28,163 nucleotides of DNA, taken from assembly GCA_964512145.1 (NCBI GenBank), contig CAZEIM010000036.1:1-28163 (forward strand), given 5' to 3'. The notes under the pieces were generated by a model, which did no database searches, was not told the origin of the DNA, and was given only the letters and a program-made list of their open reading frames with translations. The stretch's first letter is position 1. Every line of letters begins with the position of its first letter. The translations under genes and the position numbers were made by a program. Source of the DNA: CAYOHR01 sp964512145. Its GTDB lineage: Bacteria > Bacteroidota > Bacteroidia > Flavobacteriales_G > JALEGO01. Shown piece by piece: positions 9,101-16,921 of the stretch.

Positions 9101-9501
9101 CATTTATGTATACATTTCAATCTTCTGTATCCCTAAAAAACAATACATTGCCCGACAATATATGCGTTATCGCTGAATTGCCAGATGTACAGGAAAAAAA
9201 CATATTAAACAACACCCTTTGCAAGGGCTTTAACGAAACCTTTTTTATTTCAAAAGTTTATCCTAATCCGGCTTCAAACTTATGTTACATCGAATTGTTT
9301 GGTATAATGAAAGAAAGTGTACAATTTACGCTTTGGAACGATCGCGGTCAATTGGTTTATTCTTCATCCGAGCCTATCGATGCAGGGCTAAATATTATTC
9401 CATTAGATGTTTCGTACATCAATGATGGTTGGTATATTTTAAAAATGGAACATCAGGGTACTGTAAATACACAAAAGCTTGAAATTATAAGAGGCTATTA
9501 G
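6148..9501 (+). CDS. Large multidomain T9SS cargo: LamG-like, Ig-like and PKD repeats, type A sorting domain
   Basis: Exported, probably cell-surface or released adhesin-like protein of 1117 residues. Order: signal peptide (1 to about 18); LamG/concanavalin-like region (about 22-225); four Ig-like modules built around a WSTGSTDS-like core with Trp at 252, 323, 396 and 468; about five PKD or PKD-like modules (about 510-920), clearest at WDFGDGNTS (544-552) and WNFGNGNTS (708-716); a CARDB-like segment (about 922-1028); and a type A T9SS sorting domain (about 1032-1117) opening with VYPNPASN. Its product should cross the inner membrane by Sec, the outer membrane by T9SS, and lose the C-terminal domain. 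Base composition jumps inside the gene at about 7441-7465, at the border of Ig modules 3 and 4. The ligand is unknown. Confidence 0.88.
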   Translation: MKKYLILIIPYISYVYCQQSPKDINGLKLWFVADSIFSSDGIFIDSLKDLAGNNNAFQYDNNFLPITKNTILNNHKSILFDGIDDYLIFDTINDIRTVFWVIKEDSFATNDFRPLLGHIEKYDFYRTSKAFWDITHTNQFVLDGETRLNSNIINGLIVDVPNQYSIVSVKTAGNVSANFLSKDRIPFNRVWHGEIVELIIYNNQLDNFEILNIENYLSNKYAPPINLNDTFTVCELPFNIRMGKDYYNSYKWNTGDTTDSLIIYSPGTYTVTVTNIFGRHSVDSITITIDTSDYTVDLASDTTICYGNKLLLMAGNSHLLYNWSTGDTSHIIEVNAPNIYKVTVTDCNLNVSIDSIFLQVQPLPYFEFNDTLFCFNNKPLSLSPSFNSPENYQYLWSTGSTDSVLQVSQSDTYILHVQDSVLCSFSDTVVVLVDSFPSKHFLPSDTSLCSGNTLGIYAGNYTIQQYSWSTGSTDSAIVLNTSGPYWVEAINSNGCINRDTVQVNIVGDAPTTQFVSNGYCAEQTITFTDNSIPPLGNMITQWAWDFGDGNTSNAQNPVHTYSNSGNYTVLLTATTDVGCSKTYSQQISVQETPSASFTSLTQGCTGIPVTFTSTSSTNTGFINYLKWDFNINPEDTLISSSANWTYSSPGSFQVSLVAVNNFGCSDTIHKNIEILNSPTAFFLAPETCAESSLQFSDNSIGAINQWNWNFGNGNTSTLPNPQNSYSSAGTYLVNLLVTDVYGCSHSYTQNIIVHPLPMVQYISPNLCLQTQTQFTDNSTSANGNIVSYEWDVTLNGIQNSYASKEIIITPTTLSPVLVQLKVTDILGCYNTLTDTVPVYSLPTADFNFTPLFGNPPLSVSFYNESVDYQTQQWSSKGLLLSSFENPILNFTDTGKTPIQLTILNAYGCADSLVKYIQVGNLLYDLEVYKIDFDWQKEKNMLFIHTYIKNKGNIPVYETRLYLQIYDESTLSEPLVFEHGLFPSDTFMYTFQSSVSLKNNTLPDNICVIAELPDVQEKNILNNTLCKGFNETFFISKVYPNPASNLCYIELFGIMKESVQFTLWNDRGQLVYSSSEPIDAGLNIIPLDVSYINDGWYILKMEHQGTVNTQKLEIIRGY
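6823..8907 (+). repeat. Tandem Ig-like and PKD protein modules within the type A cargo gene
   Basis: Residues 226-920 consist of four Ig-like units of about 70 residues followed by about five PKD-type units of about 80 residues. Similarity is at protein level; I see no long identical DNA repeats. Such arrays usually extend a domain away from the cell surface and are prone to recombination between modules. Confidence 0.7.
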
Positions 9502-9596
9502 TTTTCAGGCGTATACATCCTACATAATAATGCTGGGTATAAATACTATACGATACGCTTATATAAATTACGAGTAAAAAGATTATATAATTTAGC

Positions 9597-9604
9597 TATA
9601 TTTG
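9597..9604 (+). promoter_or_regulatory. -7 promoter box for the type B cargo / PorP-like pair
   Basis: TATATTTG matches TAnnTTTG, 29 bases before the ATG at 9634, in a 132 bp AT-rich gap after the type A cargo gene. It suggests the two cargo genes can be transcribed separately. No clear -33 element. Confidence 0.5.
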
Positions 9605-9633
9605 ATGGTATATAAAACACCTAAACATGACAC

Positions 9634-12600
9634 ATGTTTAAAATTAAGTCATACATAATAGTTATTGCAAGCCTTTTATCCTTATCTCTGCAATCAAACC
9701 AGTATGCTTTTATTGAAAATAAAGGTCAATGGGAATCTTTTATAAAATTTCGGGTTAATTTACCCAATGGAGTGTTGTTTTTAGAAGAATCATCTTTTAC
9801 ATATTTATTTTACGACTATTCTGAGCTCACCAAGTGTCATGCTAAAATTTGCGATATAAACCCCGAAGATATCATTCTTAAAAAACATGCGTACAGGGTT
9901 TCTTTTGTTAATTCCTCGAACTTGGTAGACATATTAGCTTTTAACAAAGCCCATCAATACTATAATTATTATTTAGGATCAGACCCTGCTAAATGGAAAT
10001 CGGAAGTGCCAGCATATCATAAAGTTCTGTATCAAAATATTTATCCAAAAATTGATTTAGAAATATATACCCAAAACCAACAATTAAAATACGACTTTAT
10101 AATACATCCCGGAGGTGACCCAAACATGATAAAAATGCTGTACGAAGGAATTGAAAAAATATCCTTACACGATGGCGCGTTAAATATTAAAACAAGTATA
10201 CAACAAACGATTGAAGAAAAACCCTACACATTTCAGCAAACCGAAGCTAAAAATGAAGTAATCCCTTCTTCGTTTATCGTGCAGGGCAATACGGTTGGAT
10301 TTAAGTTAGGTACATACAACAAACATAAACCGCTTATTATCGATCCTACCTTAATTTTTGCAAGCTATTCTGGATCTACCTCCGATAATTTTGGAATGAC
10401 TGCCACATACGATTTTGACGGAAATTTCTACACAGGAGGAACGGCTTTTAGCAATGGATATCCTACAACCTTAGGAGCTTTTCAAACTACTTTTTCGGGA
10501 GCAACTGGATCAGGAATTACCGATGTAGTAGTAAGTAAAATCTCATCCGATGGAACTACATTTATGTATTCTACATATATAGGAGGCAGTGGAACGGAGT
10601 TGCCAAATAGTATGGTGGTGAATAACAACAACGAACTATTTATTTATGGCTCCACCTCATCAACAAACTTTCCAACTACAGTTGGGGTTTTTGATAATAC
10701 CTTTAATGGCGGAAATTCCGTGAATTTTGTGTCGAATGGGGCGAATTTTATAGGCGGAACGGATATTTTTGTGGCCAAATTTAATATCAATGGTTCGTCA
10801 TTACTTGGCAGCACATATGTTGGAGGTAATGCAAATGATGGAATTAATTACAATGCTTCTAATCCAGCCTTATACGACTCTTTATTGTTTAATTACGGAG
10901 ATCAATGTAGAGGAGAGATTATATTAGATAATTCAGGAAATTGTTATGTTACATCATCTACACGGTCGAGTGACTTTCCGGTAATAAATAGTTTTGGAAC
11001 GTCTTTTAATGGCAGGCAAGATGCGGTAGCTTTTAAATTAAATTCAGATTTAACTTCTATGATTTGGAGTACATACTTAGGAGGAACCGAAAAAGATGCA
11101 GGGTATTCTATAAAAGTTGACGAATTAGGAAATACATTTGTTTGTGGAGGCACGGCATCTAACAACTTTCCAACAACGGCAGGGGTTTTAAACACAACAT
11201 ACCAGGGAGGTAAAGCCGATGGTTTTATTTCAAAAATATCCCCCGATGGATCTACTTTACTAAGCTCAACCTATATCGGAACAAATGTTTACGACCAAAA
11301 CTTTTTTATAGAAATTGACTCGTATAATGAGGTGTATATTTTAGGTCAATCTCAAGGAAATATCCCGGTAGTTAATGCTACTTATTTTAATACAAACAGC
11401 AAACAATTTATTCAAAAAATAAATAATGCTTTAAACTCCCTGTTTTACTCAACCATTTTTGGAAACGGAAACGGGCAGGTAAATTTATCTCCCTCAGCAT
11501 TTCTGGTTGATCAATGTCAAAATGTATATATATCTGGATGGGGAGGGAATATACTGGTAACTACGAACCCTATGAACAATATGCCTACTACCCCGGGTGC
11601 ATTATACCCTACTTCGCCCAATGGGTATGATTTTTATTTAGCTGTTTTTGAAAGAAACATAAATTCACTATTATATGCAACATATTATGGGGGGCCAGTA
11701 AGCCAAGAGCATGTTGATGGGGGAACCAGTCGTTTTGATAAACGAGGTGTAGTATATCAATCGGTTTGCACGGGGTGTGGTTCAAACGATGATTTTCCTA
11801 CAACTCCGGGAGTGATATCTAATACAAATAATAGCTTTAATTGTAATAATGGTGTATTGAAATATGATTTTGAGGCCATTATTAAATCAGATTTTACCTC
11901 ATCGGATACACAAGCTTGTGCCCCCATTTCTATTTTTATAAGCAATGAAAGTACAGGAGCTACCAATTATTATTGGGATTATGGAAATGGCACCAGTTCG
12001 ACCTCGGCAAACGATACTATGATTACTTATCATGATACCGGTGTATACATCATTACATTAATTGCCATGGATTCGATATGCCAAATTGCTGATACCATTC
12101 AAAAAACCATTACGCTTTTTCCTAATATTACGTATTTTCCAATTTCGGATACTATACTATGTTTGGAAGACACTTTACACTATATAGTGAACACCTATGG
12201 TAGCGCTAATGAATATATTTGGTCGAGCAACCCGTTTTTTACAGATACAATCAATAATAGTATAACAGATAGCACCTTTTCGGTATATGTTTCTGGGAAT
12301 CAGGTTTTTTATATTTCTGCTTCAAACGGAACCTGTAAATATACAGATACCGTTCAAGTTCAGGTAAATAATTTTACGCTTAATGTTAGTTCAACCCCTG
12401 CCAATTGTGGTGTTTGTAATGGAGAAGCTATGGTAAATGTGTTGGGAGATACCACAGGATATACCTACCTATGGAACGACCCAAATACTCAAACAAGTAA
12501 TGTGGCTAGCGGACTGTGTGTAAATAATTACACGGTAACGGTTACTGACAGTATTGGGTGTGCTAAAACACTTCTGGTTAGCATATCAGACACAGCTAAT

Positions 12601-13836
12601 TTATTAGTTTCTTTTTCAGATACGATTTATAATACGTGTCATGGAAACTGTATAGCTTCTATGACCGTGAATCCAATAGGAGGAACCCCTCCGTATACTT
12701 TTGAGTGGAACGACCCAAACTCTCAAACCGACAGTACAGCCATAAATCTATGCGCTGGTGTGTATCAGGTTACCATTACAGACACTTTTGGATGTAAAAC
12801 CATACAAACAGTTACTATTCCCGAACCTCAACCTTTACAAATACTTTCTGCAGATATACATCACGTAACGTGTTACGGATTGTGTAACGGAAGCATTAGT
12901 ATAAATGTAATTGGAGGCACCCCTACTTATTCGTTTCAATGGGACGATCCTAATACTCAAACTTCTCAAAATTTGGCAAACGTTTGCGCAGGCCAATATC
13001 ATGTTACAATAACCGATACAAATGGCTGCGGTATCGACTCTGTATTTACGGTTCTACAACCCGAGTCTTTGCTTGTTAATATTACAGCATCTATTACCAT
13101 TTGTTTTAATGAATGTAATGGGTATATTACAGCAGAAGTAACCGGAGGTACAAATCCGTATGAATTTCAATGGAATACGAGCGAGCCATTTGTTATGAAT
13201 GATGAAATATTTAGCTTATGTCCGGGCTTATACCCTATTACGATTCGAGATAGTAATTTATGTGAAGTGAAAGATACTATTACCATATCAACCAACAATT
13301 TTAGTGCTTTCCCTGTTAATTTAACAGCCACTCCCGATACTATTATGCAATATCAAACATCACAGCTATCGGCAAATCCCGAAAATTCAGGAATATATAT
13401 TTGGTCTCCTGCAAATACATTAAACAACGCCACTCTTTTAAATCCAATAGCCAGTCCATTACAAACAACTACCTATACATTTACCGTATTTAGTACTGAA
13501 AACCCCGAGTGTAAATTCGATTCAACCATTACGATATATGTTGTTGATTATATTTGTGGTGATCCCAGTATTTATATTCCGAATGCCTTTACCCCAAATA
13601 AAGATGGAAACAATGATATACTTAGGGTGAGAGGCAATAATTTATTAGACCTATATTTTGCTGTTTTTAATAGGTGGGGAGAAAAAGTATTTGAAACTAC
13701 CGATAATACCAAAGGATGGGATGGTATTTACAATAATCGGGAGAGCGATCCGGGAGTTTTTGATTATTATTTACAAGCAACGTGTCCAAACCAAGAAAAA
13801 ATATTTATTAAAGGAAATGTAACCCTTATTAGATGA
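9634..13836 (+). CDS. Large T9SS cargo: DUF7948 and SBBP propeller, PKD, SprB repeats, type B sorting domain
   Basis: Exported surface protein of 1400 residues. Signal peptide (1 to about 22); DUF7948-type N-terminal domain beginning FIENKGQWES (26-35) with NYYLGSDPAKW (111-121); an SBBP-like beta-propeller (about 240-745) with repeated STYIGG/STYLGG strands and NFPTT turns; a PKD domain (about 751-828) with WDYGNGTSS at 781-789; an Ig-like linker (about 830-910); four SprB-type repeats (about 917-1218); another Ig-like unit; and a CHU_C/gliding-motility type B sorting domain (about 1308-1400) with IPNAFTPNKDGNND and FNRWGEKVF. Type B cargo are generally paired with a PorP/SprF protein, and one is encoded immediately downstream with a 4 bp ATGA overlap. 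Probable adhesin or gliding-type surface filament; ligand unknown. Confidence 0.9.
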   Translation: MFKIKSYIIVIASLLSLSLQSNQYAFIENKGQWESFIKFRVNLPNGVLFLEESSFTYLFYDYSELTKCHAKICDINPEDIILKKHAYRVSFVNSSNLVDILAFNKAHQYYNYYLGSDPAKWKSEVPAYHKVLYQNIYPKIDLEIYTQNQQLKYDFIIHPGGDPNMIKMLYEGIEKISLHDGALNIKTSIQQTIEEKPYTFQQTEAKNEVIPSSFIVQGNTVGFKLGTYNKHKPLIIDPTLIFASYSGSTSDNFGMTATYDFDGNFYTGGTAFSNGYPTTLGAFQTTFSGATGSGITDVVVSKISSDGTTFMYSTYIGGSGTELPNSMVVNNNNELFIYGSTSSTNFPTTVGVFDNTFNGGNSVNFVSNGANFIGGTDIFVAKFNINGSSLLGSTYVGGNANDGINYNASNPALYDSLLFNYGDQCRGEIILDNSGNCYVTSSTRSSDFPVINSFGTSFNGRQDAVAFKLNSDLTSMIWSTYLGGTEKDAGYSIKVDELGNTFVCGGTASNNFPTTAGVLNTTYQGGKADGFISKISPDGSTLLSSTYIGTNVYDQNFFIEIDSYNEVYILGQSQGNIPVVNATYFNTNSKQFIQKINNALNSLFYSTIFGNGNGQVNLSPSAFLVDQCQNVYISGWGGNILVTTNPMNNMPTTPGALYPTSPNGYDFYLAVFERNINSLLYATYYGGPVSQEHVDGGTSRFDKRGVVYQSVCTGCGSNDDFPTTPGVISNTNNSFNCNNGVLKYDFEAIIKSDFTSSDTQACAPISIFISNESTGATNYYWDYGNGTSSTSANDTMITYHDTGVYIITLIAMDSICQIADTIQKTITLFPNITYFPISDTILCLEDTLHYIVNTYGSANEYIWSSNPFFTDTINNSITDSTFSVYVSGNQVFYISASNGTCKYTDTVQVQVNNFTLNVSSTPANCGVCNGEAMVNVLGDTTGYTYLWNDPNTQTSNVASGLCVNNYTVTVTDSIGCAKTLLVSISDTANLLVSFSDTIYNTCHGNCIASMTVNPIGGTPPYTFEWNDPNSQTDSTAINLCAGVYQVTITDTFGCKTIQTVTIPEPQPLQILSADIHHVTCYGLCNGSISINVIGGTPTYSFQWDDPNTQTSQNLANVCAGQYHVTITDTNGCGIDSVFTVLQPESLLVNITASITICFNECNGYITAEVTGGTNPYEFQWNTSEPFVMNDEIFSLCPGLYPITIRDSNLCEVKDTITISTNNFSAFPVNLTATPDTIMQYQTSQLSANPENSGIYIWSPANTLNNATLLNPIASPLQTTTYTFTVFSTENPECKFDSTITIYVVDYICGDPSIYIPNAFTPNKDGNNDILRVRGNNLLDLYFAVFNRWGEKVFETTDNTKGWDGIYNNRESDPGVFDYYLQATCPNQEKIFIKGNVTLIR
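12382..13287 (+). repeat. Four SprB-type repeats with conserved cysteines
   Basis: Residues 917-1218 of the type B cargo. The repeat Trp residues are at 947, 1025, 1103 and 1180, a period of 78, 78 and 77 residues (234 bp). Each unit has four Cys at matching places: 925/928/962/976, 1002/1006/1040/1054, 1080/1084/1118/1132 and 1157/1161/1196/1210. The first three also share WNDPN/WDDPN, and their DNA is similar at that point. Confidence 0.8.
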
Positions 13837-14849
13837 GGAATTTACTAATATATATCGGAGTATTTTTTTATACAATGTGTACAGGATTGTTTTCTCAAGA
13901 TATTCACTTTTCCATGTTTGATATCTCTCCCATGTCCATAAATCCAGCAGCAACCGGAAATTTTGAAGGGGATTATCGTTTTACAGGAATTCATAGAAAT
14001 CAATGGAAGTCCGTTACGGTTCCATTTGTAACTACAGCGGTATCATTTGATATGCGCTCACCTAGTAAAAAATACAAAAATTTTCATCCCGGTATTTTTA
14101 TAATGACTGATAAGGCAGGTGATTCGGAGTTTTCAACCACAAAAATTAACCCAAGTTTAGCATATAGCACGTATATTTCAAAAGATTCAGCTCAAACGTT
14201 GTTTATTGGCATTCAATCGGGCCTTACTCAGCGATCTATAAATTACAATCGATTACGGTTCGATAACCAGTATAATGGAATAGGATATGATAAAAACATT
14301 TCATCCGGAGAAACATTTTCATCCAATAGCCGATGGTATAGCGATGTAAACATGAGTGTTCAATGGAATTATAGTCCTCAAAAAAAGTATGCATGGCAAG
14401 CCTCTGTTTCGTTAATAAATATTCATAAACCTAAACAGTCTTTCGATGACGTTTTTGGTGTTACATTAGATAGAAGATTGGTTACACAATTTTATGGAGA
14501 ATATAATTTATCCAAGGAGTTAAGCCTTTTACCAGGAGCATTGCACATGGCACAAGGAAAATATCATGAAATTATTTTGGGGAGTAATGTAAAATTAAAA
14601 ACTCCAATAAACAGATTTCAAGTTTCTGCACTCTATGCCGGAGCATGGATAAGAACTGGAGATGCGTATTTTTTTACCATTGGTGCCGATTATAAATCGG
14701 TACATGCACGAATAAGTTATGATATTAATTTTTCAGACTTAACTCCTGCAAGCAACAGGCGCGGAGGATTTGAACTGGGAATAGTTTATATTTATAAAAA
14801 GCTGTTGCCCTCAAACATAAAATATAAACGCTGTCCTGATTTTATTTAA
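13833..14849 (+). CDS. PorP/SprF family T9SS outer-membrane protein
   Basis: Predicted outer-membrane beta-barrel that assists secretion or surface attachment of type B T9SS cargo. The 338 residues begin with a signal peptide ending near LFSQ (about 21), followed by the family hallmark QDIHFSMFDISPMSINPAATG (about 22-42) and GDYRFTGIHRNQWKSV (about 46-61). The rest is alternating hydrophobic/polar strands, with a C-terminal ELGIVYIYKK strand. The ATG overlaps the stop of the preceding cargo gene (ATGA), which implies coupled translation and a dedicated cargo-partner pair, as with SprB and SprF. Length is normal for the family. Which step it performs for this cargo is inferred from the family. 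Confidence 0.88.
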   Translation: MRNLLIYIGVFFYTMCTGLFSQDIHFSMFDISPMSINPAATGNFEGDYRFTGIHRNQWKSVTVPFVTTAVSFDMRSPSKKYKNFHPGIFIMTDKAGDSEFSTTKINPSLAYSTYISKDSAQTLFIGIQSGLTQRSINYNRLRFDNQYNGIGYDKNISSGETFSSNSRWYSDVNMSVQWNYSPQKKYAWQASVSLINIHKPKQSFDDVFGVTLDRRLVTQFYGEYNLSKELSLLPGALHMAQGKYHEIILGSNVKLKTPINRFQVSALYAGAWIRTGDAYFFTIGADYKSVHARISYDINFSDLTPASNRRGGFELGIVYIYKKLLPSNIKYKRCPDFI

Positions 14850-14897
14850 GCATGCACTTTCTGTATATAAAGCTTGTAGCAAAATAGTAATAGCTCC

Positions 14898-14905
14898 TAT
14901 ATTTG
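14898..14905 (+). promoter_or_regulatory. -7/-33 promoter for proS
   Basis: TATATTTG at 14898-14905 with a TTG at 14874-14876, spacing 21 bp, fits the Bacteroidota -33/-7 pattern. The last three bases of the box form an in-frame TTG at 14903, so a start codon there would lie inside the promoter; the ATG at 14918 is preferred. Confidence 0.6.
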
Positions 14906-14917
14906 CAAAAAAAATAT

Positions 14918-16396
14918 ATGGCTAAAGATTTTCCTTCTCGAGCGCAAAATTATTCCGAATGGTATAATGAAATTGTTAAAAGAGCTGATTTAGCAGAAAA
15001 CTCCGATGTACGAGGATGTATGGTAATAAAACCGTATGGCTATGCTATTTGGGAAAAAATGCAGCAACAACTCGATAAAATGTTTAAAGAAACAGGACAT
15101 GTAAATGCCTATTTTCCCCTTTTTGTGCCTAAACATTTATTTGAAGCAGAAGAAAAAAATGCCGAAGGATTTGCAAAAGAGTGTGCTGTAGTTACCCATT
15201 ATCGATTAAAAAACGATCCGGATAATCCAGGTAAATTAATGGTAGATCCTAATGCTAAACTAGAAGAAGAGTTGGTTGTTAGACCTACTTCAGAGGCTAT
15301 TATTTGGAAAACCTATAAAAATTGGATTCAATCGTACCGTGATTTACCAATTTTAATTAATCAATGGGCGAATGTTGTGCGTTGGGAAATGAGAACTCGT
15401 TTATTTTTAAGAACCGCTGAGTTTTTGTGGCAAGAAGGACATACAGCACATGCTACTAAAAAAGAAGCCATTGAAGAAGCAGAAAAAATGCTCGGTGTAT
15501 ATTCAGAGTTTGCAGAAAAATGGATGGCTATTTCGGTAGTAGAAGGATATAAAACCCCCAATGAACGATTTGCAGGTGCAGAGGAAACCTATTGCATAGA
15601 AGCTTTAATGCAAGATGGTAAAGCGTTACAAGCAGGAACTTCTCACTTTTTGGGTCAAAATTTTGCTAAAGCTTTTGATGTTACCTTTGCAAATAAAGAA
15701 GGAAAAAACGAACATGTTTGGGCAACATCGTGGGGGGTTTCTACAAGATTAATGGGTGCTTTAATTATGTCGCATTCAGATGATCAAGGATTAGTATTGC
15801 CTCCAAAATTAGCCCCTATTCAGGTAGTCATTGTTCCCATATACAAAGGAGAAGATCAGTTATTACAGATCTCTGAAAAGGCAAACTCAATTAAAAAAGA
15901 ATTAATGGCCAAAGGCATTAGTGTTAAGTATGATAACCGAGATACACATAAGCCGGGCTGGAAATTTGCTGAATATGAATTTAAAGGAGTTCCGATACGT
16001 ATTGCTATAGGACCTCGCGATTTAGAAAATCATACAGCCGAAGTATCGAGAAGAGATACCCTTACCAAAGAAATTGTTCATTTTGATCAATTATCCGAAT
16101 ATATAGATACTACGCTTACAAAAATTCAAGCCAATTTACTGGAAAGAAATAAATCGTTTAGAATTGAAAACTCCATAGAAGTAAATTCATACGATGAATT
16201 TAAAAAAATATTGGATGAAAAGGGGGGATTTTTATATGCACATTGGGATGGAACCCCTGAAACTGAAGAAAAAATTAAAGAAGAAACAAAAGCTACAATA
16301 CGTTGTATACCTTTACATTCGAACGAAGATCCTGGAAAATGTATTTATAGCGGAAAACCATCAAAGCAGCGGGTTATTTTTGCCCGAGCGTATTAA
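14918..16396 (+). CDS. proS: Prolyl-tRNA synthetase (class II, archaeal/eukaryal-like short type)
   Basis: Charges tRNA-Pro with proline in the cytosol. The protein has 492 residues from the ATG at 14918, giving MAKDFPSRAQNYSEWYNEIV. Class II blocks are visible: RPTSEAIIW (about 122-130), the motif 2 region TRLFLRTAEFLWQEGHTAH (about 160-178), GTSHFLGQNFAKAFDV, and motif 3 GALIMSHSDDQGLVLPP. An anticodon-binding domain follows (about 300-400), then a C-terminal domain ending in RAY. The length and the absence of the large insertion/editing domain of the E. coli enzyme place it in the type 3 group; a C-terminal Tyr is characteristic there. It has its own promoter and is followed after 61 bp by a bacilliredoxin gene. 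Function is secure. Confidence 0.96.
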   Translation: MAKDFPSRAQNYSEWYNEIVKRADLAENSDVRGCMVIKPYGYAIWEKMQQQLDKMFKETGHVNAYFPLFVPKHLFEAEEKNAEGFAKECAVVTHYRLKNDPDNPGKLMVDPNAKLEEELVVRPTSEAIIWKTYKNWIQSYRDLPILINQWANVVRWEMRTRLFLRTAEFLWQEGHTAHATKKEAIEEAEKMLGVYSEFAEKWMAISVVEGYKTPNERFAGAEETYCIEALMQDGKALQAGTSHFLGQNFAKAFDVTFANKEGKNEHVWATSWGVSTRLMGALIMSHSDDQGLVLPPKLAPIQVVIVPIYKGEDQLLQISEKANSIKKELMAKGISVKYDNRDTHKPGWKFAEYEFKGVPIRIAIGPRDLENHTAEVSRRDTLTKEIVHFDQLSEYIDTTLTKIQANLLERNKSFRIENSIEVNSYDEFKKILDEKGGFLYAHWDGTPETEEKIKEETKATIRCIPLHSNEDPGKCIYSGKPSKQRVIFARAY

Positions 16397-16428
16397 TTTG
16401 AAGGTATCAATAAACAAAAGTAACATTG
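16397..16428 (+). promoter_or_regulatory. Probable promoter for the bacilliredoxin gene
   Basis: TTTG at 16397-16400, a 20 bp spacer, then TAACATTG at 16421-16428 (one mismatch to TAnnTTTG), 29 bases before the ATG at 16458. The spacing is ideal; the -7 box is imperfect. Confidence 0.4.
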
Positions 16429-16457
16429 TATTGTTAAATAATTAAATTTTATATAGT

Positions 16458-16871
16458 ATGTATCCTACAGAATTAGTATTGCCCATGAAAAGGGATTTAA
16501 CATCGGTTGGTTTTAAAGAATTACTTACCCCACAAGAAGTAGACAAACAAATTAATCAAACAGAAGGAACTACCTTGGTAGTTATTAACTCAGTATGCGG
16601 TTGCGCTGCCGGAAATGCGAGGCCTGCAGTTAAAAAAGCAGTTCAACATGCTAAAAAACCAAATCATATTACTACCGTTTTTGCCGGATACGATATAGAA
16701 GCTGTGGCTCAAGCTAGAAAATATATGCTTCCTTATCCGCCATCTTCTCCGTGTATTGCTTTATTTAAAAACGGCAAACTAGTTCATTTTATTGAGCGTC
16801 ATAATATTGAGGGCAAATCGGCCGATAGTATAGCAGAAAACTTAATGTTTGCTTTTGACGAACATTGTTAG
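16458..16871 (+). CDS. BrxA/BrxB family bacilliredoxin
   Basis: Small thioredoxin-fold protein of 137 residues (YphP/YqiW family). Its hallmark CGC active site is in SVCGCAAGNARP, with C47 and C49. Family members remove bacillithiol from S-bacillithiolated proteins; in organisms lacking bacillithiol they may act as a general thiol/disulfide protein. The characteristic end FAFDEHC, with a C-terminal Cys, is present. It begins MYPTELVLPMKRDL, a typical start for the family. It is convergent with holB and ends just before a perfect 12 bp inverted repeat. Family assignment is secure; the physiological thiol in this organism is not shown. Confidence 0.93.
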   Translation: MYPTELVLPMKRDLTSVGFKELLTPQEVDKQINQTEGTTLVVINSVCGCAAGNARPAVKKAVQHAKKPNHITTVFAGYDIEAVAQARKYMLPYPPSSPCIALFKNGKLVHFIERHNIEGKSADSIAENLMFAFDEHC

Positions 16872-16880
16872 TACTAAATC

Positions 16881-16920
16881 ATCTTGTGCTAAATTTACAA
16901 TAATGAACTTAGCACAAGAT
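16881..16920. terminator. Bidirectional terminator hairpin between bacilliredoxin gene and holB
   Basis: Perfect 12 bp inverted repeat: ATCTTGTGCTAA at 16881-16892 and TTAGCACAAGAT at 16909-16920, loop 16 bases. A short T run follows on the plus strand. It lies between two convergent genes (stops at 16871 and 16922), as expected for a shared terminator. Confidence 0.7.
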
Positions 16921-16921
16921 T

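Noticed and set aside
9509..9558. Inverted repeat GCGTAT/ATACGC after the type A cargo gene
   Set aside because: The loop is 38 bases and no T run follows; likely chance.
12472..13180. Regularly spaced repeats that might suggest a CRISPR-like array
   Set aside because: The period is 234 bp, in frame, and explained by SprB protein repeats.
14903..14917. TTG start giving proS five extra residues
   Set aside because: The TTG is the end of the TATATTTG promoter box; the ATG at 14918 gives the standard family start.
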